42,589 bases of DNA from Halobacteriales archaeon QS_4_66_20. GTDB lineage: Archaea; Halobacteriota; Halobacteria; Halobacteriales; Haloarculaceae. The stretch spans positions 1 through 42,589 of the forward strand of contig PXRK01000049.1 in NCBI GenBank assembly GCA_003021015.1, in the 5' to 3' direction. Position 1 is the first letter of the stretch. Every line of letters starts with the position of its first letter. Below, one piece after another: positions 6,028 through 14,055 of this stretch. The translations under genes and the position numbers were made by a program. The notes beneath the pieces were generated by a model that had not been told where the DNA came from, ran no database searches, and saw nothing but the letters and a program-made list of their open reading frames with translations.

Positions 6028-7725
6028 TCAGCAGAACTCTTCGACGAACCGGCTCGTCCCGGCAGCGGTGCCGGCGACGACGAGTTCGTCGTCGCGCTGG
6101 AGCCGGAACGTCGGATCGATCGCCGTCCGGAGTTCGCCGTCCCGCTCGATCGCGACGACGGTGCAGCCGGTCCGCTCGCGGATCCGGGCCTCCTCGATGG
6201 TGCTGCCGGCCAGGCCGGGTGCGCGCGTGCGGACAACGTTCACCTTCGTGCCGACGGTCAGGAACTCCTCGCTCTCGATGATCTCCGACGCGATCGAGCG
6301 CCCGCTCACGGTCGCGAGCGAAAGGACGTAGTCAGCCCCCGCCCGGTACATCTTCCTGATCGAGCCGACTTCTGTCGCCTCGGACCGGAGCGCGTTCCCG
6401 ATCGACCCGACGTCGTCGGCCCGGGCGATCACCTCCCCGGTCCCGTTGAGGTCCCGGACGACGAGCGTGGCGAACTCCGTCGTCGTGTCGTCGGGGATCG
6501 CGAGCACGATCGACCGGGCGTCGGGGACGCCCGCCGTGCGCAGCGTGTCCGCGTCCGCCGCGTCGCCGACCACGTCCACCGCGGGGTCGTCCTCCCGGTC
6601 GACCACGGTGTAGGGCAAGTTCACAGCAGCGAGCGCCTCCGTGACGGTCCGGCCGACCTCGCCGTGGCCGACGACGACCGTCTCGCCCCGCCGCAACCGC
6701 CGGGCAGCGGCGCGCGTCGCGGTGGCGAGCGCCTCCAGCTGGTCCGGGCTGGCGGCCACAAGCAGCACCGTCCCGCTCTCAAGCGGTCGCTCCGGCGGGG
6801 GCGGCGTCTCGAACTCGCCGCGGTACCACACCCCGACGACGTTCACGCCGAACCGCTCGCGGATGTTCGAGTCGGCGAGCGTCGTCCCCGCCAGGTCGCT
6901 GCCCTGCCGGATCGGGACCTCCATCACGTCGAACTGGTCGCCGATCTCGATCGCGTCGCCGAGGTCAGAACTGAGGCCGGCGGTCACTTTCCCGGCCAGC
7001 CCGTTCCCGAGGAGGTTCCGCGGCGTCAGGATGTCGTCGGCGCCGGCGAGGCGGTGGTACGTCTCCTTGTCGGGGTCCTCCACGACGCTGATCACGCGGG
7101 TCTCCTCGGCTGCCTCCTTGGCGGCGAGCACGATGCTGGCGTCGATCCGGTCGGAGACGTCGGCGACCAGCGCCCGGGCGTCGGCGAGGTTGGCGCTCTG
7201 GAGGTCAGCCACCGACTCCGGGTCGGCGTGGATCACCGCGTAGCCCCCCTCGTCGAGTTCGAGCGCCCGGTCGCCGTCCGGTTCGACCAGCACGTACTCG
7301 ATACCGCTCGCGGAGAGTTCGTCGATGAGGATCTCCGCGCGCTCGGAGTACGTACAGATGACGACGTGATCCGAGAGTCCGTCTTCGATCTCCGTCGGCG
7401 GGGACCGCGAGAGTGCGTCCTGAAACAGCGGGATCAACACGGCGGGCAGTGCCAGGAAGAACAGCGCGACGCCGGTGAGATCCAGCAGGATCACCAGCAG
7501 GTTCAGCTCCGGGCTCAGCCACGGCGAATCGGAGCCGTACCCCGTTGCAGTGAACGTCTCGACGACGACCTGCAGTGAGTGAAAGAGCGACACCTCGACG
7601 CCCTCCGGCGGGTACGGGCGGGGTTCGAGGGTCTTCATCGCGGCGTCGTAGCTGACGGAGGCCACCAGAATCAGCACCGCGATGAAAAGCATGTAGTAGG
7701 CTGCCCGCTCTTTGACCCCGTTCAT
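6028..7725 (-). CDS. K+ channel-like membrane protein with RCK (TrkA-N/TrkA-C) domains
   Basis: A 565-residue protein. Residues about 10-28 and 73-105 are membrane segments around a pore loop whose filter TATGYGSD resembles the K+ filter TVGYGD. Two cytoplasmic RCK modules follow: TrkA-N domains beginning DHVVICTYSERAEILI (about 118) and ETVVVGHGEVGRTVTEAL (about 345), each followed by a TrkA-C domain (DVMEVPIRQGSDLAGTTL and VNVVRTRAPGLAGSTI). This is the plan of a ligand-gated K+ channel with tandem RCK domains, NAD(H)- or nucleotide-regulated by analogy. It sits next to a broken trkH, the usual partner of soluble TrkA; this protein has its own pore, so it may work without TrkH. Confidence 0.9.
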   Translation of the reverse strand: MNGVKERAAYYMLFIAVLILVASVSYDAAMKTLEPRPYPPEGVEVSLFHSLQVVVETFTATGYGSDSPWLSPELNLLVILLDLTGVALFFLALPAVLIPLFQDALSRSPPTEIEDGLSDHVVICTYSERAEILIDELSASGIEYVLVEPDGDRALELDEGGYAVIHADPESVADLQSANLADARALVADVSDRIDASIVLAAKEAAEETRVISVVEDPDKETYHRLAGADDILTPRNLLGNGLAGKVTAGLSSDLGDAIEIGDQFDVMEVPIRQGSDLAGTTLADSNIRERFGVNVVGVWYRGEFETPPPPERPLESGTVLLVAASPDQLEALATATRAAARRLRRGETVVVGHGEVGRTVTEALAAVNLPYTVVDREDDPAVDVVGDAADADTLRTAGVPDARSIVLAIPDDTTTEFATLVVRDLNGTGEVIARADDVGSIGNALRSEATEVGSIRKMYRAGADYVLSLATVSGRSIASEIIESEEFLTVGTKVNVVRTRAPGLAGSTIEEARIRERTGCTVVAIERDGELRTAIDPTFRLQRDDELVVAGTAAGTSRFVEEFC

Positions 7726-7774
7726 GGCACTGTGGTTGCCCTCGTGGGGTTTTAATCTCCCGGTCGGTGCGACG

Positions 7775-8106
7775 TCACCCGGACTCGCGCAGCCCGGAGA
7801 CGAACAGCGCCAGCACCGGCACGATCTCCAGGCGGCCGACCCACATCAGCACGATCATCAGGAACTTCGAGGGGACGGAGAAGAACTCGTAGTTGCCGGA
7901 CGGGCCCAGGCGGCCCAAGCCCGGGCCGATGTTCCCGAGCGTCGCCAGCGACGCGCTGATCCCCTCGAGGATCACGTGCCCGCCGAGCCTGACCGGCTGG
8001 ACCGTCTTGGGGTGGGCCGCCTGGTACATCTCCCGCCGGATCGACTTCACTACGACCAGCCACCGGACGACCTTCACGCCGCCTCTTGCCCGACTCCCGC
8101 AAATTT
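7775..8106 (-). pseudogene. trkH: trkH remnant (C-terminal part of a K+ transporter)
   Basis: About 100 codons remain. They read as the end of TrkH: GVKVVRWLVVVKSIRREMYQ, then PVRLGGHVI, then ATLGNIGPGLG and VGRLEIVPVLALF, hallmark segments of the last TrkH repeat. The roughly 350-400 N-terminal residues are missing, an in-frame stop lies just upstream, and the transmembrane stretch that normally separates PVRLGG from the NIGPG loop is deleted in frame. A working ion pathway is not possible. The remnant extends to the promoter of halorhodopsin, suggesting that insertion of the light cluster and loss of trkH are linked (inference). Confidence 0.8.
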
Positions 8107-8110
8107 TGCC

Positions 8111-8118
8111 TTACTAGT
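8111..8118 (+). promoter_or_regulatory. Box A of the halorhodopsin gene
   Basis: TTACTAGT lies 23-30 bases upstream of the ATG at 8141. This fits a leaderless transcript starting at that ATG and is the main reason for preferring it. Confidence 0.5.
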
Positions 8119-8140
8119 TTTGGAGTGGGCTCTTGAGGGA

Positions 8141-9037
8141 ATGGTACCAACTCCCACAGGTCGGTCTATGATCGATCCAACCCGCGTCAAACCGATTGTA
8201 CTGCAAGTCAGCCAGTCCGACCTGTTCGAGCACGTGCTCAACGACCCCGTGCTGGGGAGTTCGATCTACGTGAACATCGCCCTCGCGGGACTGACGCTGC
8301 TGCTGTTCGCGTCCCTGGCGCGGGGCGTGACAGATCCGCGCTCGCAGTTGATCATCGTGGCGGCGATGGCCGTTTCGGCGGTTTCGCTGGCCAGCTACAC
8401 GGGGCTGGCGTCGGGGTTGACGATAAGCATTATCGAACTGCCTGAGGGGCACGCACTCGCGGGCGAGACGACGGAGCTCGCCCACAGCGGCGAGGAGGTC
8501 GAGGGGACGATCAGCCTCTGGGGGCGGTACCTCACGTGGGCGTTCTCGACGCCGTTCATCCTGCTGGCGCTCGGGCTGATCGCCGGCTCGAACCTCACGA
8601 AGATTTTCACTGCGATCGTCTTCGACGTCGGCATCATGGTCACCGGGCTCGCGGCCGCGCTGACGACGTCCTCGTACCTGCTGCGGTGGTTCTGGTACGG
8701 GATCAGCTGTACGTTCTTCCTCGTGGTCGTGTACATCCTGCTGGTCGAGTGGCCGGAGGACGCCAAGGCCGCGGGGACGAGTGACATCTTCGACACGCTG
8801 AAGCTGTTGACGGTCGTGCTGTGGTTCGGCTACACGATCTGGTGGGGTCTCGGCAACGAGGGCCTGGCGCTGATCAGCGACCCCGGGCTCACGTCCTGGG
8901 GGTACAGCGCCTTCGACGTCGTCGCGAAATACGTGTTCTCCTTGTTGGTGATCAGGTACACGCTCAACAACGTCGAGACGGTCAGCGGTGGCACCGACTA
9001 CGGCGCGACGGCCGACGTCGTGCCCGCCGACGACTGA
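8141..9037 (+). CDS. hop: Halorhodopsin, light-driven inward chloride pump
   Basis: A seven-helix retinal protein. The helix C motif WGRYLTWAFSTPFILLALGL has Thr, Ser and Ala at the positions of bacteriorhodopsin D85, T89 and D96, the TSA signature of halorhodopsins rather than proton pumps or sensory rhodopsins. The retinal Schiff-base lysine is in FDVVAKYVFSLLVIRY (helix G). The run ALTTSSYLLRWFWYGISCTFFLVVVYILLVEW is close to Natronomonas halorhodopsin as I recall it, as is the loop SLASYTGLASGLTISI. The ATG at 8141 fits box A at 8111; ATG 8168 is the alternative and gives an N-terminus closer in length to known halorhodopsins. It imports Cl- using orange light. The neighbours supply retinal and regulation. 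Confidence 0.95.
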   Translation: MVPTPTGRSMIDPTRVKPIVLQVSQSDLFEHVLNDPVLGSSIYVNIALAGLTLLLFASLARGVTDPRSQLIIVAAMAVSAVSLASYTGLASGLTISIIELPEGHALAGETTELAHSGEEVEGTISLWGRYLTWAFSTPFILLALGLIAGSNLTKIFTAIVFDVGIMVTGLAAALTTSSYLLRWFWYGISCTFFLVVVYILLVEWPEDAKAAGTSDIFDTLKLLTVVLWFGYTIWWGLGNEGLALISDPGLTSWGYSAFDVVAKYVFSLLVIRYTLNNVETVSGGTDYGATADVVPADD

Positions 9038-9088
9038 CCCCCGCGTCCACGGTTTTCGGTCACGCGACGCCCGGTGGGAGCTCCGTCG

Positions 9089-9152
9089 TTGACTTCCTCC
9101 CCGCGCTGAAACGCGAGGCTTTCGCCTTGATTTTCCGTAACCCGGCCGTGGC
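9089..9152 (+). mobile_element. Solo IS200/IS605-type right end (copy A)
   Basis: The segment TTGACTTCCTCCCCGCGCTG, then AAACGCGAGG and a pyrimidine-rich stretch to CGTAACCCGG, aligns with 19701-19765. A hairpin CGCG (9102-9105)/CGCG (9112-9115) caps it. Sequences of the form GAC-TCCT-CCCGC-CTGAA-GCGAGG are typical of the ends of IS200/IS605 (TnpB-type) elements. No tnpA or tnpB is present. It lies directly before the bat promoter. Confidence 0.6.
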
Positions 9153-9158
9153 ACCAAG

Positions 9159-9166
9159 ATATAAAT
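9159..9166 (+). promoter_or_regulatory. Box A of the Bat regulator
   Basis: ATATAAAT is centred 27 bases before the GTG at 9190, indicating a leaderless transcript and deciding the start codon. Confidence 0.7.
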
Positions 9167-9189
9167 GGATTCTGACCGCGATTGTTGGT

Positions 9190-11190
9190 GTGGCTCGCCC
9201 ACGTACACTGGTGGTCGACGGCGGCGACACCGCCGCGGAGACCGCCTCGACACTCGAGGCCGCCGACTGCCGGGTGACGGCCGTCGACTCGATCGCCGAG
9301 GCGCTGATCGCGCTCCGGGACCAGGGGATCGACGTCGTGGTGACCGAGTACGAACTCCCCGACGGGACGGGGATCGACCTGCTCGAAGAGGTCCAGTCGG
9401 CTCACGAACTCCTTCCGGTTGTCTTCTACACCGCCCACGGGAGCGAGAGGGTTGCGAGCCGGGCGATCGACGCCGGCGTGGCCGCGTACGTGCCGAAGGC
9501 CGATCCGGACGCACCGGAGCGGGTACTGGACGCCGTCGAGCGGCACACGACGACGGAGATCGCCGGCAGCGCCGAGGACCTGCCGAGTCCGACCTCGGAC
9601 ACGATCATCAGGGCCGTCGACGAGGCGCCAGTCGGGATCACGCTGTCGGACCCGTCGCTGCCCGACAACCCGCTCGTGTACGTCAACGAGGCCTACGAGG
9701 GGCTGACGGGGTACGCCGCGGCGGACGTGCTCGGGCGGAACTGCCGGTTCCTGCAGGGGCCGGACACCGACGAGGAGCCCGTCCGGGAGATGCGGGAAGC
9801 GATCGAGAACGACGAGCCGGTGTCGGTCGAACTCCTCAACTACCGCGAGGACGGGACGCCGTTCTGGAACCAGGTGACGATCGCGCCGATCTACGACGGG
9901 GACGGCGACGTGAGCCACTACGTCGGCTTCCAGAACAACGTCACCGACAGGAAGGAGGCCGAGGCGATGGCAAAACAGCGCGCCGACTCGCTGCGGGAGG
10001 AGCGCCAGGCGCTCGAGCGCGTGCTGGGTCGAGTGAGCGGCCTCGTCAACGACGTCAGCCACGTCCTGGTCAACGCCGAGAGCCGCGAGGAGATCGAGCG
10101 ACAGGTGTGTGACGAGATCACGGCGATCGAGGGGCACAGTCACGCCTGGATCGGCGATTCGATGACCAGCGGCATGGGTCTCCGCGTCAGGGTCGGCGCC
10201 GGCACCGCCGGGCAGGCCCTGGAGCGGGCCAGCGAGGTGGAGTGGTCGGGTTCGATCCTCGCGCAGGCCGTCGAGCAGGGGCAGGTGAGCGTGTACGACG
10301 GCACCGACGACCTCCCGGCGGCGATCGCCCCCGAGGCGTTCGACGCGGCGTCGGTGGCGGTCGTGCCGCTGACCTACCGCCGGACGACCTACGGCGTGCT
10401 TGTCGTGTACGCCGAGCGGTCCGGCGTGCTCGACCGCCGGGAGTGCAAGGTGTTCGAGGCGCTGGGCGGCATGATCGCCAGCGGGATCAACGCCGTCGAG
10501 ACCAAGCGCGTGCTGACCGCCGACCGGGTGACCGAACTCGGGTTCGAGATCACCGACGAGTCGTTCCCGCTGATCGAACTCGCGACGGTTGCGAACGGCT
10601 CTGTGACGTACAACGGATCGACGGCCGGGGACGGCAACTCCCTGCGGATGTTCGTGACAGTCTCCGGCAGTGACGAATCGTTCGCCGACACCCTCGACCG
10701 GTGTCGGGCGATCAGCAACGGCTACGTGATCGCGCGGCAGGACGGGACGATCGCCGCCTCCATCGAACTTGCCGGGGCGACCATCTTCCAGGACCTCGCC
10801 GAATACGGCGCGACCGTCCGCGAACTGACGGTGTCCGGCGACTCGGGGACTGCACAGCTGTACGTCGAACTCCCGGTCGAGGGCGACGTGCGGTCGGTGG
10901 TGTCGGTGCTGGAGTCGACTTACGACGGTGTCAGCCTCGTGCGCCAGCGCGAGCGCGAGCGGAGCCCGCGCCCCACTGCCGAGTTCACTGCGACCGTCGT
11001 CGAACGGCTGACCGACCGGCAGTACACGGCGCTGGAGACGGCGTACATGAGCAACTACTTCGAGTTCCCCAGGCCGGTCTCGGGGGAGGAACTCGCCGAG
11101 TCGATGGGCATCTCCCGACAGACCTACCACCAGCACCTCCGGGCCGCCCAGCGCAAACTCCTCGAGGAGTTCTTCGAACCGGACAGCTGA
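9190..11190 (+). CDS. bat: Bat-type regulator: pseudo-receiver, LOV/PAS, GAF, HTH_10
   Basis: A 666-residue soluble regulator. Order: receiver-like domain (about 1-118), PAS domain (about 130-255), GAF (about 275-435), a Bat-specific segment (about 440-595), and a C-terminal HTH_10 (about 600-660; LTDRQYTALETAYMSNYF, ELAESMGISRQTYHQHLR). The PAS domain has the LOV motif GRNCRFLQ with Cys185 as the candidate flavin-adduct cysteine, plus the Asn/Gln flavin contacts (NYREDGTPFWN, VGFQNNVTDRK), so blue-light sensing is plausible. The receiver has Glu (VVTEYELPDG) where the phospho-acceptor Asp should be. By analogy with Halobacterium Bat it would activate the opsin and retinal genes around it. 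The GTG start is set by box A at 9159. An in-frame opening further upstream is an artefact of high GC. Confidence 0.9.
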   Translation: MARPRTLVVDGGDTAAETASTLEAADCRVTAVDSIAEALIALRDQGIDVVVTEYELPDGTGIDLLEEVQSAHELLPVVFYTAHGSERVASRAIDAGVAAYVPKADPDAPERVLDAVERHTTTEIAGSAEDLPSPTSDTIIRAVDEAPVGITLSDPSLPDNPLVYVNEAYEGLTGYAAADVLGRNCRFLQGPDTDEEPVREMREAIENDEPVSVELLNYREDGTPFWNQVTIAPIYDGDGDVSHYVGFQNNVTDRKEAEAMAKQRADSLREERQALERVLGRVSGLVNDVSHVLVNAESREEIERQVCDEITAIEGHSHAWIGDSMTSGMGLRVRVGAGTAGQALERASEVEWSGSILAQAVEQGQVSVYDGTDDLPAAIAPEAFDAASVAVVPLTYRRTTYGVLVVYAERSGVLDRRECKVFEALGGMIASGINAVETKRVLTADRVTELGFEITDESFPLIELATVANGSVTYNGSTAGDGNSLRMFVTVSGSDESFADTLDRCRAISNGYVIARQDGTIAASIELAGATIFQDLAEYGATVRELTVSGDSGTAQLYVELPVEGDVRSVVSVLESTYDGVSLVRQRERERSPRPTAEFTATVVERLTDRQYTALETAYMSNYFEFPRPVSGEELAESMGISRQTYHQHLRAAQRKLLEEFFEPDS

Positions 11191-11292
11191 TACTGGTGGC
11201 TGTAATTCTTTTACTCGCCAGTCTCTGCGGAGACAGACCCGTTCCGCCTGGATTCTCAATTCGAGTGTTCACGTGCGTACAGCCACCAGTAT
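11190..11292. mobile_element. 103-bp element with 15-bp perfect terminal inverted repeats
   Basis: ATACTGGTGGCTGTA (11190-11204) is exactly complementary to TACAGCCACCAGTAT (11278-11292). The left end shares its first base with the bat stop codon (TGA, 11188-11190). It begins ATACTG, like the element at 33771, but the rest of the repeat differs. It has no ORF. It lies between bat and crtY; a structured bidirectional terminator is the alternative. Confidence 0.55.
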
Positions 11293-11487
11293 GAGCGGAC
11301 GGCGCGTTCCTGCAGGGCTCTGCGGCGCCGTCCCCCACCGGAGCGGTCGCGGGCCAACCCTTACTTGTTGGCCTGCACCGTTTTTACGGCAGTCGTCCAA
11401 CTTGTGGTAGTAACGACCGCTCCGGCCGGCACGTTCGGGGACGGTCGCCCCGGACCTGCCGCCGGGCTGGCGGGTCCCGACCCACGC

Positions 11488-12276
11488 ATGAGCCGACTCA
11501 CCTACCTGGAGTTCCTCCTCGTGTTCGTGATTCCTCCGGTGATCGTGCTGGGGGCAGTCGCCATCTACCGGGCGGACGCCTGGTGGGGGCCGCGCCCGCT
11601 GAGCGGCCTGGGGATCGTCCTGTTTCTCGCGTTCGTGTACACGACCCCCTGGGACAACCTGCTGATCGCCGAGGGCGTCTGGTGGTACGGCGACGGGGCG
11701 ACCGCGAGCCAGCTCTGGCACGCCCCGGTCGGCGAGTACCTGTTTTTCATGCTCCAGCCGGTGCTGACGGCCTTCTGGCTGTTCCAGTTTCCCGACCTCC
11801 GGGAGCGCTCGCTCCGCGTCGGCGTCCCGCGCCGCGTCGTGGGTGCTGTTGCCGGCCTCGCAGTCAGCGGGCTCGGGTACGTGCTGCTCGGCGCGGACGC
11901 GACGTTCTACCTGGGGGCGATCCTGCTGTGGGCCGGCCCGATCCTGGCGATCCAGTGGGGGTTCGGCTGGTCGTACGTCTGGGCGATCCGCCGGACGGCG
12001 CTGCTGGCGGTCGCGGTGCCGACGCTGTACCTCTGTCTGATCGACCGCGTCGCCATCGGCATGGGGATCTGGACGATCTCCGGGACGTACACCACCGGGG
12101 TGGCGCTGTTCGGGCTGCCGGTCGAGGAGGCCGTGTTTTTCCTCCTGACCAACGTCTTCGTGGTGCAGTGTCTGTACCTGTACATGTGGCTGCTCGACCG
12201 CGCCGGGCAGGCCTCCCTGGAGACGTGGACTGCGACGGTGTTGCGCCGCCAGCCCGATCCGGAGGTCGACCAGTGA
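11488..12276 (+). CDS. crtY: Lycopene beta-cyclase (fused CrtYc-CrtYd type)
   Basis: A 262-residue membrane protein of about seven hydrophobic helices that converts lycopene to beta-carotene, precursor of retinal. It consists of two tandem halves: the first contains PWDNLLIAEGVWWYGDG and APVGEYLFFMLQP, the second RVAIGMGIWTISGTYT and LPVEEAVFFLLTN. The P-x-E-E/G-E-Y-L-F-F motifs are those of the heterodimeric CrtYc/CrtYd cyclases fused in haloarchaea. The ATG at 11488 is used because MSRLTYLEFLLVFVIPP starts the first helix; the 41 upstream in-frame codons look non-coding. It overlaps the next gene by 4 bases, so it shares an operon with it. Confidence 0.93.
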   Translation: MSRLTYLEFLLVFVIPPVIVLGAVAIYRADAWWGPRPLSGLGIVLFLAFVYTTPWDNLLIAEGVWWYGDGATASQLWHAPVGEYLFFMLQPVLTAFWLFQFPDLRERSLRVGVPRRVVGAVAGLAVSGLGYVLLGADATFYLGAILLWAGPILAIQWGFGWSYVWAIRRTALLAVAVPTLYLCLIDRVAIGMGIWTISGTYTTGVALFGLPVEEAVFFLLTNVFVVQCLYLYMWLLDRAGQASLETWTATVLRRQPDPEVDQ

Positions 12277-13310
12277 CCTCGTTCGGTGTCTCGGGGTCCC
12301 GCCGGCCTGCTCGCGGGGTCGCGTCGTCGTACGTGCTCGGGACCGGCTGGGTCGTACTCACCGTGGTCGCGATACTCTCAGTCGCACTCGGCCCGTTCCC
12401 GAGGCCGTACCAGTACGCCCCGCTGGTCGTGAGCGTCGTTTTGTTGGGGCTGCCACACGGCGCGGTCGATCACTTGCTTGCGCCCCGCCAGCGGGGTGAG
12501 CCACTGACTCCCAGGTGGCTCGCCGCAGTGGGTGGCGTCTATCTCCTCCTCGGCGCCGCATACGGGCTCGTCTGGTTTCTGTGGCCGGTCGCGGCGTTCG
12601 CGGGCTTCATCCTGCTGACCTGGTTCCACTGGGGGCAGGGTGAACTGTACCCGCTGCTCGCGTTCGCAGACGCGTCGTATCTCCGGGAGCCGGGCCAGCG
12701 GGCGCTGACCGTGCTCGTCCGCGGCGCTGCGCCGATGCTGCTCCCGCTCGTCGCCTTCCCGGGCGAGTACGAGTTCGTGGCTGCGAGCCTCGTCGGACTG
12801 TTCGATCCCGGCGCTGCCGACGCGCTCGCGCCGCTGTTCGAGCCCCAAGCACGGCTGGTGGTCGGCGCGGTGTACGCGGTGCTGGCGCTGGTGACGCTCG
12901 GACTCGGCTCCGTGCGGGCGACCGACCGTCGACCGTGGCGGATCGACGCCGGCGAGGTCGGCCTGCTGACCGCCTTTTTCCTGACGGTGCCGCCGATCCT
13001 CGCCATCGGCGTGTACTTCTGTGCGTGGCATTCGCTGCGCCACATCAGCCGGACGGTGTTCCTCGACGGCCGCTCGGTCGCGCTGCTTGATCGCGGCCGG
13101 ATCTCGCCGGTTCTCCGGCGATTCGCGCGGGACGCGACGCCGCTGACGGCCGCCGCACTCGCGCTCCTGGGTGCGCTCTACCTGGTGGTGCCGGAGACCC
13201 CCGGCGGCACCGCCGACCTCGTCGCACTGTACCTCGTGCTGATCGCCGTCCTCACGCTCCCGCACGTCGCGATCGTCACCTGGCTCGATCGGGCCCAGAA
13301 CGTGTTGTAA
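12273..13310 (+). CDS. blh: Beta-carotene 15,15'-dioxygenase, Brp/Blh family
   Basis: A 345-residue membrane enzyme that cleaves beta-carotene into two retinal molecules, the halorhodopsin chromophore. Conserved histidine-bearing motifs of the family are visible: LPHGAVDHLLAP (about residue 58), LLTWFHWGQGELYPLL (about 115), VYFCAWHSLRHISR (about 250) and LPHVAIVTWLD at the end. The GTG start overlaps the crtY stop (GTGA), with GGAGGTC 5 bases upstream, so translation is coupled. With crtY this forms a two-gene retinal-supply operon downstream of hop and bat. Confidence 0.93.
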   Translation: MTSFGVSGSRRPARGVASSYVLGTGWVVLTVVAILSVALGPFPRPYQYAPLVVSVVLLGLPHGAVDHLLAPRQRGEPLTPRWLAAVGGVYLLLGAAYGLVWFLWPVAAFAGFILLTWFHWGQGELYPLLAFADASYLREPGQRALTVLVRGAAPMLLPLVAFPGEYEFVAASLVGLFDPGAADALAPLFEPQARLVVGAVYAVLALVTLGLGSVRATDRRPWRIDAGEVGLLTAFFLTVPPILAIGVYFCAWHSLRHISRTVFLDGRSVALLDRGRISPVLRRFARDATPLTAAALALLGALYLVVPETPGGTADLVALYLVLIAVLTLPHVAIVTWLDRAQNVL

Positions 13311-13342
13311 GACTGTTGACCCGTAGTTCCACGCGGCACTGT

Positions 13343-14055
13343 CTAGTTCTGGATGACCTCAGCTGGCGTTTTGCCGTCGAGTGCTGGATTGGGTCGTTCG
13401 TGGTTGTAGTGGTGTCTGAAGCGTCGTGACCACTGTTTTGCGCTGGATTGACTGCCGCTCCAGAAGGAGTGAAAGCGGTCGATTCGCATGGTCACAGTCT
13501 GGAACCACTTTTCGATGTGGTTCCGAGTCCGATAGTCGAGCCGACCGCTCAATTCATGGTGTGCAAGAGCAGTCAGATAGCCGCCAGCATCCACGAGAAC
13601 CACTGTATCGGCGATATCATGTTTCTGAGTGAGTCGATGCAGGAACGCCGTCCTCAGAACGCGTCGCGTTCTGATGGGCTGGACGAGAGCCGCGCTCTCG
13701 TGAACGCCGCGGGGTCGGTCCCGCGGCGGCTGAACACATCGACTTCGAGCAGCAGTTTTGACTCGGCATCAACAGCGGCGTACAACCACTTCTTTTCACC
13801 GTCGACCTCGATTTGTTTCTCATCGACCGGGACCCGCGACGGCTCCGCAGTCGGCGGGTCGCTCTGTGCTTCAGACACCGTATGAACCCAATTCCAGACT
13901 GCGCCATGAGAGCGTTCGATACCCAATAATTCTAAGATTGCGACCGTCCCCCTGATCGACAGCCCCGCCATGTGGAGACGCACCCCAAACCGCCGGATGG
14001 GTGTCGGGGTGCGCTCATTCTCCCAACGTCTTGGCTGTCCTCATCTAGCGTTTTT
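13343..14055 (-). pseudogene. IS6-family transposase, disrupted
   Basis: Fragments in different frames together give an IS6/ISH-type transposase: N-terminal pieces (KTLDEDSQDV in one frame, then ENERTPTPIRRFGVRLHMAG in another), the first part of the DDE domain (RVPVDEKQIEVDGEKKWLYAAVD) to about 13709, a break, then HDIADTVVLVDAGGYLTAL to the end (HHYNHERPNPALDGKTPAEV), where a GRLDYRTRNHIEKWF segment replaces the usual NSVERVF. The main break is a 59-bp insertion at 13650-13708, and another frameshift lies near 14017-14025. Not functional. Confidence 0.85.
13650..13708. mobile_element. 59-bp double-hairpin insertion with 7-bp direct repeats
   Basis: GAACGCC occurs at 13643-13649 and again at 13702-13708. 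Between them are two palindromes, CAGAACGCG-T-CGCGTTCTG and ACGAGAGC-CGC-GCTCTCGT, joined by a short linker. Removing 59 bp restores the transposase frame across the site (DPAA followed by FLHRLTQKHD). This is direct evidence of an insertion; its mechanism and family are unknown. Confidence 0.7.

Noticed and set aside
5986-7578. 530-residue plus-strand frame across the TrkA channel gene
   Set aside because: Antisense shadow; the minus-strand frame has the K+ filter and RCK motifs.
8821-9189. N-terminal extension of the bat frame
   Set aside because: Overlaps hop in another frame; the box A at 9159 sets the start at 9190.
8114-9514. Long minus-strand frame over hop and bat
   Set aside because: Arginine/proline-rich shadow without any domain; hop and bat are certain on the plus strand.
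8998-11259. 753-residue minus-strand frame over bat
   Set aside because: Antisense shadow of bat.
11583-12272. N-terminal extension of the blh frame
   Set aside because: Overlaps crtY in another frame; GTG at 12273 has GGAGG and couples with the crtY stop.
12378-13265. Minus-strand frame over blh
   Set aside because: Antisense shadow with no recognisable motif.
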